Assembly: GCF_020379485.1 (NCBI RefSeq)
Contig: NC_063439.1
Coordinates: forward strand, 19,468,098 to 19,532,097
Source: Brassica napus
Lineage: Eukaryota > Streptophyta > Magnoliopsida > Brassicales > Brassicaceae
DNA: 64,000 nucleotides
Reading direction: 5' to 3'
The position numbers were made by a program, and so were the translations under genes. The notes beneath the pieces are model-generated. The model saw only the letters and a program-made list of their open reading frames with translations. It searched no databases and was not told the DNA's origin. Positions 33,766 through 45,004 of the stretch are shown here, piece by piece (positions within the stretch are counted from its first letter, which is position 1; each line of letters starts with the position of its first letter).

Positions 33766-34171
33766 TTATTTATAAAGATGGCTTTTGATATTAGATTTCA
33801 GTTTTCCTCGAAGTTTATTAGATCTTGGTTAATTTGAATCGAATTCTCTGAAAACGATGGTGCGGATTGGTTAGTGATTTCATGTTTCTGTGGCGTTCGG
33901 CTACTCTTTTTCTGGGCCTCTCGTTCCGGTATGTCCGGTGGTTCTCCGGTTAGAATTTCCGGCAACATTTTCAAAATTGGTGAAGAAAGGGATGTTTCTG
34001 CTCTACCGCCAAGTGTCCATCTGTCGCATGCGTGAGGTGTTTGGCCATGAGTTGTCGAACCTTTTTTTTCCTTTAGGCTTTACGGTTGTCCTAGTTATCA
34101 TGTTAGTTTGAGCTTTGTTTTTTGGGCTTCTTCTTTGTTTTGGTTTTTAATAAATTGAGATGAAAAAAAAA
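33766..34171. other. 400-bp segment between two Helitrons, ending in poly(A)
   Basis: GC-richer piece that ends AATAAATTGAGATG followed by nine A. This could be the 3' end of a truncated retroposon into whose tail the next Helitron inserted. The open frame at 33890-34111 matches nothing I know. Confidence 0.35.
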
Positions 34172-34530
34172 TCTATCTAATACTAAAAGGGTTATATGAG
34201 GAGTAGGGAGGCTGTCCACGTCAGATTGGAAATTCGTCCAATCAGATTTTAACGTTTTGCCACGTAATCAAATGATTTCGGATATTGGGTTTAACTTTTT
34301 TAACGAGCCGGCAATTTAATCTTAATGGCCCAGTAAGCCCATTTCGTAGAAGGTATTGTCACCTTAATCTTCACCTACGCGAGAACCGAGATCTGTTTTT
34401 TCATTGGGTCCAAACCCTAAATTTCGTGAACCCTTTGCTTTTCTCCTTCTTCTTCTTCGTTTCTGTTTTACGAATCTGTTGATCAATCAATACACTTTCC
34501 AATTCTTTTCCCCTTTAATCTCATTTATGG

Positions 34531-34679
34531 CTTCCTTTCACCTTCCTCCTCTAAGACTCTTTATAACACTCTTCTTTTTTACAGATTTGTTACATACAAA
34601 GATATACTCTCAAGCGATAAATTTCATCAGCAAATCCCCTGTTTCCGGCGATCTTACCTCGAAAACAGATGGTTTGTAA
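34531..34679 (+). pseudogene. Signal-peptide-like open frame within the Helitron
   Basis: From an ATG at about 34528 the frame reads MASFHLPPLRLFITLFFFTD, a good secretory signal or membrane anchor, then SQAINFISKSPVSGDL up to a GT at 34674. Its source was not recognised. It precedes the SmE fragment and could be a third captured exon or a chance frame in a captured 5' UTR. Confidence 0.3.
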
Positions 34680-34782
34680 TTCTCCTCCTTTCACCGTAAA
34701 CACATCTTCAGAAGCTTAATTTAGTGTTTCTCTTCCAGATTTTTTTCCCGGAAGCTTCTTAGAGGTGTCAGACGTCGGTAGC

Positions 34783-35100
34783 ATGGCGATTATCGAGCAC
34801 CAACGTTCAGAAGATTATGACCCAGCCATTTGTACGTTTACTTGGAACTTCTTTATTTCATATAGTTGTTGTTTGACTACTTTTGTCTCTCTCTATTCAT
34901 TGACATAATTCAGTTTTGTTGTGGTTTCAATGCATCTAGAACTTGATTTTCTTCAAAATGGAAGCTTAGAACCAATGATTTTAGGATTGTGGTACATGCT
35001 CTGATTCATGCTCTATCCATTTAGTATTTGTGAAGCAGAAAGCTCAGATCCAGATTTGGCTATTTGAGCAGAAATGAGGATACGGAAGAATTAATGTAAG
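34783..35100 (+). pseudogene. Captured fragment of snRNP core protein SmE
   Basis: Exon 1 (34783-34830) starts ATGGCG, then has a 7-base insertion, then reads STNVQKIMTQP. The second piece (about 35025-35100) reads QKAQIQIWLFEQK, a stop, and a continuation GRI. Intact SmE begins MASTKVQRIMTQPI and continues FLQSKARIQIWLFEQKDLRI from memory. Sm proteins form the spliceosomal ring. The insertion and stop make this a dead copy. The intron between the pieces is kept. Confidence 0.75.
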
Positions 35101-35799
35101 CAATCATATTTTCTTCTGTGCTACACATTTTCCAGCGACTAATCTGTTGTTAATGACATAAGTATGAACTATGTAGTTCCTCAGTTAGTTGTCTTGGAAA
35201 ATCGAGTTTGAACACATCAACACTATGACTAACTCTCTAATTCAGTTTTTAGAAAAGAATGGGTCAGTTACTTAATTTCACTTTCTTACGGTAGGACTCC
35301 TACCTTGCCAGGTCTGTCAAAAAAATTCAAGGATTTTGATTGTTTCAGTTTTTTTTTGGATTGTTTATATTTAGTGTGTTGGCATTTGGATCTAGAGAGA
35401 ACATTGATCCTTCCGAATACCAAGATTCTTTACTATATTAACTCTAATCTGTATTTTGTCGGTTCCATAATGTGTTCAGTTGTTTCCATTGATTAAACAT
35501 TTAGGCTGTCAAAAGACTTTTCATCTGGCTACTGTGAAATTTACTAAAGGTTAGATGAATAGATTTTTTTGTCTGTTACTGTTTTTTCCATTAAAATTTC
35601 TACTTAAATTCTGTTGTGTTAAGGTTGGACTTTTTGTGATCCCTAGGAAATATTTCTGTGAGACTTTCGTAAAGGAGCATCTTAAGGAACCAATATGTTG
35701 CTACTTGCTGTGAGTGGCTCCTTTCACTTTGAAGGTTCTTTTATAACTTAGCTTTTGATCTTGAAAGGCACACTGACGTTAAATTTGAAAGCAAAAACA

Positions 35800-35920
35800 G
35801 GTTAGAAAATCTATGGGACAATGCTGCAGATGCAGAAGAAGACACTTTATGTTGCTAAGGCTGAAAAGTGCAAAGTTGGCTATAAGAAGAACATGAGAAA
35901 CTACAACAGATTATCTGGTA
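35800..35920 (+). pseudogene. Captured fragment of an HMG-box protein (HMGB2/3 type)
   Basis: KSM (35806) followed, after a frame slip, by YVAKAEKCKVGYKKNMRNYN (35848-35907). This matches the last helix of plant HMGB boxes (WKSMSEAEKAPYVAKAEKRK, then VEYEKNMKAYNKKL). A cysteine replaces arginine and the upstream part is out of frame. It is the same strand as the SmE piece and the Helitron. Confidence 0.7.
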
Positions 35921-37359
35921 AAACAAGTGTCAATCGAGTTTCAGTTTATATATTGGTTATTATTTTGAGTCGTTGACCATATCTGATTTGTTGTTACTCT
36001 AATGAAGAAGGTCGAAAGGAAGATGAGGCCTTCTACCAATACAAATCTAGAAAAACCGTCATACTCCTCCTGCCATGTTCAGACTGCATGTTTCCTCTTC
36101 TATGTGACTCTTGATTTTCTAAGCTTTCATTCATGTTCTTGCGTTACAGTAATAACTCTCCTTATCCAAATGTTTCATGTGTTGCTTTTCAAGTTTAACT
36201 TAAAAGCTTTCTTCGCATATACTTTATTTAGTATTATACCTTTAAAAAACCATATGTTAAATGCTTAAAAAAAATCTCACAAAAATTATATTACGGAGGA
36301 ATTCAATGCAGCAAAATTAGTTATAGATCTAAAGATTACTTGGCAAACAAGTTATTAATCAAACCAATGTAAGAAAACAAGAAAAGAACCCAAATCTAAT
36401 AACATAATTTACCAAAACAAATTAACCTTACCGTCATATAGTTAATTCATTACAAATTTACGGTATCTTTTTTTATGGTACTTATTAGTAAATTTTTTAA
36501 TTTATATTATGAAAATTAATCAGTAACATTTTTTTGCCAACTAATCAGTAACATTTATTTCAAAAATCATAATCAGTATATGATAATATGGTTTACTTGA
36601 ATTTCAAATATAAAAATAGAAAAAGTTATATCAAACGTGTAAATTTTTATTTTCGGGGTCAAATATATTAACTAAATAAATAATATTGCATAAATAATAT
36701 TACATAAATAATTTTATAATTAATTATACATTTTAACTCAAACTGTTGCACAAAACAAATTAACTCAAACAAAATTTTAACAATAATCTATCGTAAAAAC
36801 TAAATTTAGTAAAAACATGAGATAATCCACTTAGGTATATAAAATTAAAGGAAAAATATGTGAAATTTATTTACAAGTTTGTTTTTTTTTCTACTAACAA
36901 AAAAGAAACATATTTACGGTCATCCAATTCCAAGAAACACAAGAAATGATATAATGCCACATCCAATTTTTAATATATAATTAAAACATAGATTACTAAA
37001 CAAAAGAAAAGTATCTTAAACATTTTAACAAGAAACAAAAAAAAAATCATATTTTGAAAAATAAAATAATATTTATTTTCAAAAATTATAGCTAAAGTTT
37101 TAAATAACATGGTTTATTTTAGTATTCAAATACAATATCATGTACAAAATTTAACTAATTGCATATTTTACTATAAGAAAATACGCATGTTACTCTAACT
37201 ATTTAAATTATTTGTTAATTTTTATCCCGCCCGTAGGAATTGAAAATAAAAAGACTTAAAAAGACTCTAACTATTTAAAGTTGTGTAGAGTCAATACGAC
37301 TTATAAATAGACTACTGTGAAGAAAATCTTAAAGGTCGGTGTAGTATTCAAGACTATTA

Positions 37360-37660
37360 GACCATCTCTAACCCACCTCTATTCTTATCTCTATATTTTC
37401 CTCTAAAATAGAGAAACTCTATTATAGAGGTGAATTTGCTCCAATGTATGCCTCTATAATAGAGTTCCTCTATTTATAGGGGAAAATATAGAGATTTGCT
37501 ATTTTCATCTCTAAATATAGAGGTAAAAAGTAGGATTCCTCTATATTTTCCTCTAAAATAGAGGAACTCTATTATAGAGGCATACATTGGAGCAAATCCA
37601 CCTCTATAATAGAGATCTCTATTTTAGAGGAAAATGTAGAGATATACATTGGAGATGCTC
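37360..37660. mobile_element. Foldback MITE with TTA target duplication (PIF/Harbinger-like)
   Basis: 301 bp between two TTA triplets (37357-37359 and 37661-37663). Ends are GACCATCTCTAAC and, inverted, GAGCATCTCCAATG. The whole element consists of inverted CTCTATTATAGAGG-like and TTTTCCTCTAAAATAGAG motifs that would fold into long hairpins. It lies inside the 34172-38072 Helitron, so it inserted later. Confidence 0.75.
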
Positions 37661-38072
37661 TTAAGTTTGATATTAACAACAAATCAAAGTATATGAGGAC
37701 TTCTCATAAGTTGGTAATCCAATTCACATATTAAATTATGGGACATTAGCAAAACTTAATGAAGCAGTTAACACAACACAGAAAAAAATCCAAAAGAATT
37801 TTGGTAAATAAATTAAAAAATTTTGCTAAATAAGTTACTATTGAACTTAATTTATAGGATATATGAAAAATAGATTTTTTGGGTAAATAGATTATTTGAA
37901 TTTTATAATAGAAATTCAAGAAACACCGACCATAAAATATCATTTGAACACCAAAGAAAAATATATGTGAAGAATACTCAACACATATACATAAAATAGT
38001 TAAATTAAATTCAAAACTAAAATTATAAATTTCATAGACAAAAAACCGCGCGTAGCGCGGTAAAATCTCTAG

Positions 38073-38664
38073 TACATCTTAAAATAAATATATATAAACC
38101 ATTAAAACGAACACAAAACATTTTTTCTTATCATAGGATGTTTTAAGTCCATAGAGAGACCTAGATATATTAATCTCTAAAGAGATTAGAGCGGTCCACC
38201 GATGCACTCACTCCAGATATTCACGTAAGGCCTAAAAACATGACTTTGTATTAGTGTGACTACACAGTTTTAATCTCGTGAGATGAACCCGGATCTCTCC
38301 GTAGTCCGCCTACCACTAACACCCCAGAACACAAAATCAAAAGATTATAATTTATTTTCAATGTTTAAATATTTGGGAGATGTAGCTGGTCAAATGGAAT
38401 GTCCACTTAAAAGTATACAAATCTTTTACTTTCGTCATTTAAGATTTGATACATTTAACTACAGGTTTTCTATCTCTATCAAAAAAATTTATATTTCTAA
38501 TAACATTTGAGAATCTTTTAGCAAAATAAGTAAAATAAACAACATTTGAGAATTAGTCCGTCTACGTCAGATATTATAATCTAACTACGTTTATTAAATT
38601 TCCTCTTTGTGTAATTGTAAATAACAGCAGTGGATCACCTGAACGTTAACATTCATATAAGAAA
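38073..38664. other. Spacer between Helitron and Mutator-like element
   Basis: No gene seen; an open frame at 38283-38510 is unsupported. Confidence 0.4.
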
Positions 38665-39499
38665 GAGTATTTTACACCCTAAGGCAGTTTATGAGTTTTT
38701 ATAACACAAATAGGCAGTTTCTGCTACTTGGGCAGTTTATGGGTGAAAAGACTTAAATTGCCCTTAAATAAAGCGTAATCATAAATTGTCATCTAGTTAG
38801 ACTGTTGTGATTTTAGTTGGATTTTGAAATTTAAAAAATATGTGGTGGACCCGACGAGAGATAAACCTTACTTTGATAATTATCGGATGTGTAGATTTTA
38901 TTTTTTATACTTTCGAAAACTTTTGCCGAGGGAAAAAAAAAAAGAAAAAGTGAAAAGTCTGATAAAAAGCCAGATCCGACGGTGATTTCCGGTGAGAGAT
39001 AGGCCAAAACAAGCAGATGACGATTCTGTGGAAAAGAAAGAGAAAGATGTCGACGAGACGGAGCCGGAGGGAAAAGAGAAAGCAGATGGTGAGGTTTTAG
39101 CTGTTGTTGTTATGTCAGTGGATCTACAATCGAGAATGCAATTAATTTTTTTTTAATTGTGTAACTGAGTTTTCAGTAAACAATTGTGCCAGAAGGTCGC
39201 GGCAAGACCCATATGCTTCCATGTTATTGGCCTAGGATTACAGACCATAAGCTGCAATTATATCTGGACAGTATCTTCATTTGTATGTTAACAACATTGT
39301 CTTTCTAGTTTCTTATGTTTTTGCAATATCATTCTATGCTAAGGAGTCCTTAATTGTTTATTATCTAAGCTCAGATTCTAAAATACTAGCACTCTTTGAA
39401 GAATTGAGAAGGTCACTTTGAGAAGTGTGGTTTTTTTTTTCTTTTTCTTGTTGTTTTTTGTTGTTTTAATTCAAAATTCAGATGCAGCTTATTGGAAAG

Positions 39500-40900
39500 A
39501 ATCATTTTGTACACATGGACACTATGAGTACAAAATGTACACATGGACACTATGAAGAAAATGTACACATGGACATCCTATTGAACGTTGTTGTAGAAAA
39601 TTTGCAAAGGAGTCTTGTTTAGATGGTTAAGATACTGTTAACTATTGTCGGTCCAAGAATTCACTAATGCCATGATCCCTGTGAATGTAACAATCATTTT
39701 GAAACGAGTCATCTCAAACTTTGAACTTCCCATGCAATTAAAAAATTTTAAAAAGAAGAAGCTAAATGACATTTTGTTGAAACACCACAAAAAACAGAAA
39801 ATTGACCATGGAGTGTCCACTCATAACTGTTTCTGAATCGAACAACAATGTACACTGAAAAAACAATATATTAAAATTACGTGTACACATGTACAATAGT
39901 TTTGATGTACACGTTGATCAGTAACACTTGGCGGGTTGTCTACAAGAGCTGGTCTATAGACTCGGATGATTCTCAATATTCCCATCAACAGGCCATAAGG
40001 AGATATGAATCTTCTCTTTTATATGTTCATGTGGAGTTAATATGTATTTATTTAGTCTTTTAATCTTCTGGATTTTGCTTATATCTAGTACTTTTCTAAT
40101 ATGGTTCTTATTGATAATAATGGTGGACTTGAGTTTTCAGCAAACAATTGTGCCTAACGTTTAGTTTTTGTTTTCCTATAGTCCCATTGATGTAGTATAC
40201 GATTATTATCAATTTGAATGCTAAGAATCAAGAATATACATGTGAAATGAGTTTTGTGTTATTCAACATACGTTTTAAGACAAATCCAAATTCAAAAATG
40301 CATCAGCGTTCTATTTAGAAAGCGTACAAGTGAACCAAAGTCATGCGGATACCTATAGATGTACACATGTACAATATGAGGAAAAATGTAGATATTCTAT
40401 CAGGCAAATGTACACATGGACATCCTACTAAACGTTTTTGTAGAAACTTTACAAATGAGTCTTGTTTAGATGGTTAAAATACCGTTAACTATGTCTGGTA
40501 AAAGAATTCATTAATGCAATGATCCTTATGAATGTAACAATCATTTTGAAACAAAGCATCTCAAGCTCTGAAATTCCCATGAAATATGGTTCTTATTGAT
40601 AATCATGGTGGACCTGAGTTTTTATCAAACATTTGTTCCTAATGTTTAGTTTGTGTTTTACCATAAACCTAATGATGTAATATACGATTATTATCAATCT
40701 GAATGCTAAGAATCAAGAATATACATGTGAAATGAGTTTTATGTTATTCAACATACGTTCGAAGACAAGTCTAAACTCAATGATGCATCCTTCAACTGGT
40801 TAGAAAGCATACATGTGAGCTAAAGTCATGTGGATACTATGAGGCAAAATGTACACATGTACACTATGAGGCAAATGTACACATGGACATCCTACTGAAC
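39500..40900. repeat. Internal repeat array of the MULE
   Basis: Units containing ATGTACACATGGACA recur at about 39505-39575, 39885-39915, 40360-40425 and 40850-40890. A longer block, from ATATGGTTCTTATTGATAAT (40098) to CAACATACGTT, repeats about 489 bp later (40587). Another, AGTCTTGTTTAGATGGTTAA (39610), repeats at about 40458. Confidence 0.75.
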
Positions 40901-41191
40901 GTTGGTCATTATAACTGGCGGTGTGGTTGCCCCTGTAACAAGCTCTTTGGTGTTAGGAGGCCAGTAACTCAAGACAGTAAGAGGTGCAATCTCTGTTCCA
41001 GCGAAGAACTCCTTTAAAACATTGGCTTCTAACTCCGACAAATTCATGTCCGCGCGTACAGGGACGGTCCTAGACATTTTATTCTTATCAATAATAAAAT
41101 TCCAACCACCGTCACCGGACGACCATTCGCCGGGAATGACCATACAGTGAGACGACATGAACGAGACCTGAAACAGAGTAAGCAGACACAT
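40892..41191 (-). pseudogene. MULE transposase, N-terminal fragment
   Basis: 99 codons, minus strand. It contains MSSHCMVIPGEWSS, then GGWNFIIDKNKMSRTVPV and LSELEANVLKEFF, a pattern I associate with the N-terminal (MuDR-N/PB1-like) part of Brassicaceae MULE transposases. The SWIM zinc finger and DDE catalytic domain are missing; the frame runs into the internal repeats. Confidence 0.6.
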
Positions 41192-42139
41192 TAGTATCTT
41201 AACAAACAGAATTAAAATGTTAACTTATTGTTAGTAACCTAATCACAATTAAAGTGCTGCTAATGGAAACCTCTTGATTAATTAGATACAGAAACAGCGA
41301 CAAAACGAGTGAAGGTTACGGAGCCGGTTGTTCAGAGAAAAAAAAAGCAAAAAACTTGAAGATAAGGAAGGAGATAATGATATGGTAAATCTGAGCCGTT
41401 GGAAAATAAAGAAAAAAGATAGATCTAATGGTTGAGAAGTTAGACAGATAGAAGTCTTGTCATATGTGTCAGAATTATCCTGAACCGTCGGATTAAAATG
41501 AGAGATGAGTGGTAGATCTGAATTCCCGCCAGTAAACTAGTTGGGTAGCAAAAAGAAATGGTTACGGTTAGACATCATTTAGTTAGGTTGGGATGGAAAA
41601 AGGAAATTAGTTGGTGGAAAGTGTCCCAGTAGCTGAAACTGCCCCATTATGTTAATATAAACATGTAAACTGCCTTTGAGTGTAATATTCTCTAAGAAAT
41701 ATTACACGAGCAAATTAACTTAATGACAGTCTACATCTCAGTTAATAATCATGCTTATGAAGTTAGATCACCACAACTATTTCGTATCATTTTCTTTTTT
41801 TTCTCTGGTAATATTTTTTCTTACGGCATAATTAATCCAGATCTCTTAGCCGGAGTTTTTAATTCATGATTTGATTTTTTTTTTGTTTTTTTAATATTTT
41901 TTGGCTAAGAAACACTTCTTATATCTCTTATTTAAGAGACAGTTCTTAACTGTTCTTAGTTAAAATCTAAAAAACTAAGAACCGTCTCTTAATCGAAACT
42001 AGAACTCTAGTTAAAAGACTAAAGTTAATCATGGTCTTATTATTCTTATTTACAAAACGAAAATATGACTGTTCACCCGTAACAAAAAACTATTATTATT
42101 AATTTATTATGTAGAATAGTAGATCATATACACAATCAA

Positions 42140-42605
42140 TCAAATACGAATGGGTTTGTTGGATGCTACGTCGTTATTCACTTTTCTCTCATCCAGCTTA
42201 ATTTGCTTCCCCCTGCACTCTAAGCTACAAAATGCGTTGTCCCCCCTGCGACAAAAAGTACAAATATAACATTTTCCATCATATGTGATAAATGATTACT
42301 TATACGATATCTATAAAGATATACGCAATATTAATAAACATATATTTAAAGGGTTGATTTAGAAACATAAATTCGTACCTATACATATAAATGTCACGAC
42401 GATGGCAGAGATTTTGGTTGCAGAGGCTACAAGTCCTCAAGAAGTCATTATCGTTCTTAGTAGATATCATCACCGTCGGATTATGAATGGTTGGATGATC
42501 AGACGGCTGAGATGCAATATGATAGGTCGTGGCTGTATCGTCTGTGATCGTTCTCATGCTTGTTGTTCTCTTGATCAAAGAGCCGCGACGCGTTCCCAAG
42601 ACCAT
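42140..42605 (-). CDS. FLZ-type zinc finger protein (DUF581, At5g65040 type)
   Basis: Two exons (42605-42379 and 42245-42140), 333 bases, 110 residues, in frame. The FLZ (FCS-like zinc finger) domain spans the intron: FLRTCSLCNQNLCHRRDIYM in exon 1 and RGDNAFCSLECRGKQI in exon 2, giving the paired cysteines CX2C and FCSxEC that define the family. FLZ proteins bind SnRK1 kinase subunits as adaptors in energy and stress signalling. Upstream lies KRTTSMRTITDD, a typical serine-rich motif. I start at ATG 42605 rather than 42680, since family members begin close to this motif. The position between the At5g65030 and MAF orthologs agrees with At5g65040, displaced here by 13 kb of transposons. Confidence 0.9.
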
Positions 42606-45004
42606 TCTTTCTCTCTCTAATAAGAAGCGTGTGAATTCAAGTGGGAGATAGGAGGCAATGGGGATGAGCAATACAAGCAAAACACAAGTTATTTAAAAGC
42701 AGACAAATGGAAGAATCTAATAACAAAGATAATGTTGTTTAATTTCGTAACATTATTAAATTCAAATTTTCTAATCATAACTTTGTGTATGTACAGAAAA
42801 CCATATTGGTGTAATTCTGTAAGTAATGAATTTAAATACAGAGCTGATTAAGACAATTAATATGACCAAAAAATTTAAGCAATCAATTAAAAATTGCATA
42901 AGATGTACAGTTTTCATACCATTTTTACTTTTTTTTATAACCCAGGATATTCATCAGAGGTATTCGGCGGGCTGAAGTATAAACAACTAATCTTTTGAAA
43001 ACTTATTCACCAATGCCCGATAGATTTTATTGATTATAATATAAACTAAGTTAAGACATACACCATGCGCAAGATAAAATTATGTATACAAATAACTTTT
43101 ACTTATTAAAATTGATTTTGTGTTCATTTTACTTATTATGTACATAATTAAATTAAAGTAAGCACATAAATCAAAATAATATTTCTTGTTTGTTAACAAT
43201 ATTTTTTTGGTAAGTAAATCAAAACAATTATTTTATTTATTTATATGGTGTATAATTAAATTTTAATGATATTGAGATAGATATATAATATATTTTAATA
43301 TAAATATGTATTATTGAGACTTCTTGCTCATATTATTTTATTAACATTTGTATCTTTGTTATAACAAAAAAATTAAATCATTAAAAATTTTAATGTGAAA
43401 TTTTATCAATGCAAATTTCAAAATCAAAATATTAATGTTTCAGTATGTTTTCAATGCAAATTTTGAAATTACTATATTTGTGTATTATATATATTTAAAA
43501 TGAATATCTATAAAATGAGATTTCATATTCATACGATTTTATGATCATTGTTATCTTGATATAACAAAAAGGTTAGACCAATGAACACAATTTTTTTTAA
43601 TATAGGACTTTAAACATTTTTAGTAATTTATAGTCATTTTAAAAATTCAAATTATAATATATAAAAATTTAAATTTTTATTATATGGTTAATGTGATTGT
43701 TTTGTTTTTTTTAGATAATATTAAATTAAACAAAAAAGAGAGAAGATACAAAAACTGTTATCAAATCTTCATTATTCATAATATTAGTTGTCATAAATAT
43801 GTTAATTATATTAAGTAATTCTTTAGCTTTCATTTAAGAAAAAATGAAGAATGTTTTTTGTACATAATTAATCAATTTAATTGTTAATTTAATAAAAAAT
43901 ATAATATATGTTTAGATTGACAAATTTATTTTTTAAAACTTTTAAGAATTATTTTAGTTATAACACATGACTACCAAAAAATATTGTAATGTTTTTCAAT
44001 TAATATACAAAAGATTAGAAACTTATGTCGTTTGGCTGCATAAACAAATATATCTGAAATGGTAGGTGTGGGTGTGCTTAACATTTTTGCCCCATAAATT
44101 TATCAGTCACCTACGAGATCAATTACTTACCTTATATATATACGATGGATACAGTACTTTACAAGTAGCTGTGTAATTATACAGTAAATTCAAAATTTCA
44201 AATGTGTTATTTCACCTATATACAAAATAAAAACAAATTTTTTTTTGAAATTGTCTATCGTATACGACTATACGGTTTTGGTTTAGTTTGTTTTGTTAAA
44301 CTAATAACATAACCGTACTATTATCAATTTATATAAATTTTCCCTACATGCAAAAATTCACGAAGCAGAAAAATTGAAATGGCATAGCACATATAAAGTT
44401 ACTATTTTGGTGATTATCATGATAAAACAATCAATTATCACGACAAAACAATTAAAAGCAATATCAATTTGTTTTTTGAACGGGAATATAGTTAATACTT
44501 TGTTAAAGAACAAGGCTTATTAAAAAAAATTGTATAAACTCACTATTTATTATTACTACTTTTTTGAAAATAAGGGAATTATTTTTTCTAAAGTTGAAAT
44601 AAAAGTCACAGAATTTTAAATTAATAGAAAAGCTCAAAGTTAAAAAAGAAAAAGAAAAGAAAAGCTCAAAAATCAAAACTAAAAATGTTTTCAAACAAGC
44701 GGAGCGGAACCGGTCCAACCGGTTGGATTAAAAGTCCAAGGCGTTCGCTGTGGTAAAAACATAACATGCATACGTGTCTCTTTCTCTTCCTCAAAAAACA
44801 TCTGTTTCTCTTTTCATTTTATTTTCTCACTCTCTCTCTCGTTTAGAAAAAAAAAAACTGACTTGGAAATATCATTTGTAGCAAAAACCAAAAAGAAAAA
44901 GGCAAGAAAAATAGATAGAATCGAATAAAAAAGAAGCAAAAACATTGAGAGGTGTCCGGACATCAAACTCTAATTAGGGCATAGTCTTGTCGGAGGAAGA
45001 AGCC
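42606..45004. other. AT-rich spacer: FLZ promoter and first MAF-like promoter
   Basis: Very AT-rich, no gene. The last 200 bases contain CTCACTCTCTCTCTCG (44827-44842) and the conserved leader of the MADS gene. Confidence 0.5.
44948..45004 (+). promoter_or_regulatory. Conserved 5' leader of the MAF-like genes, copy 1
   Basis: GAGGTGTCCGGACATCA, AATTAGGGCAT and GTCGGAGGAAGAAGCC precede the ATG, and nearly the same motifs in the same order precede the second MADS gene (53169-53238). Confidence 0.65.

Larger units (their letters stand above)
34172..38072 (+). mobile_element. Large Helitron carrying SmE and HMG-box gene fragments
   Basis: 3,901 bp. The 5' end TCTATCTAATACTAAAAGGG follows an A run; CCACGTCAG lies about 45 bases in, as in the Helitron at 30107. 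The 3' end has hairpin CCGCGCGTAGCGCGG (38046-38060), then CTAG ending 38072 and T. It carries pieces of at least two host genes and a nested foldback MITE (37360-37660). A half hairpin, CCCGCCCGTAGG at 37226, may be a broken 3' end of a related copy. No Helitron protein is encoded. Confidence 0.8.
38665..41692. mobile_element. Mutator-like element (MULE) with 80-bp terminal inverted repeats
   Basis: The left end (38665 to about 38744) and the inverted right end (41692 to about 41612) match over some 80 bases: GAGTATTTTACACCCTAAGG against GAGAATATTACACTCAAAGG, then a shared GGCAGTTT, AGTTTC and GCTACT. TAAGAAA flanks both sides (38658-38664 and 41693-41699), a shorter match than the 9 bp expected. 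Inside are a fragment of a transposase ORF and a long internal repeat array. A non-autonomous derivative, about 3 kb. Confidence 0.75.
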
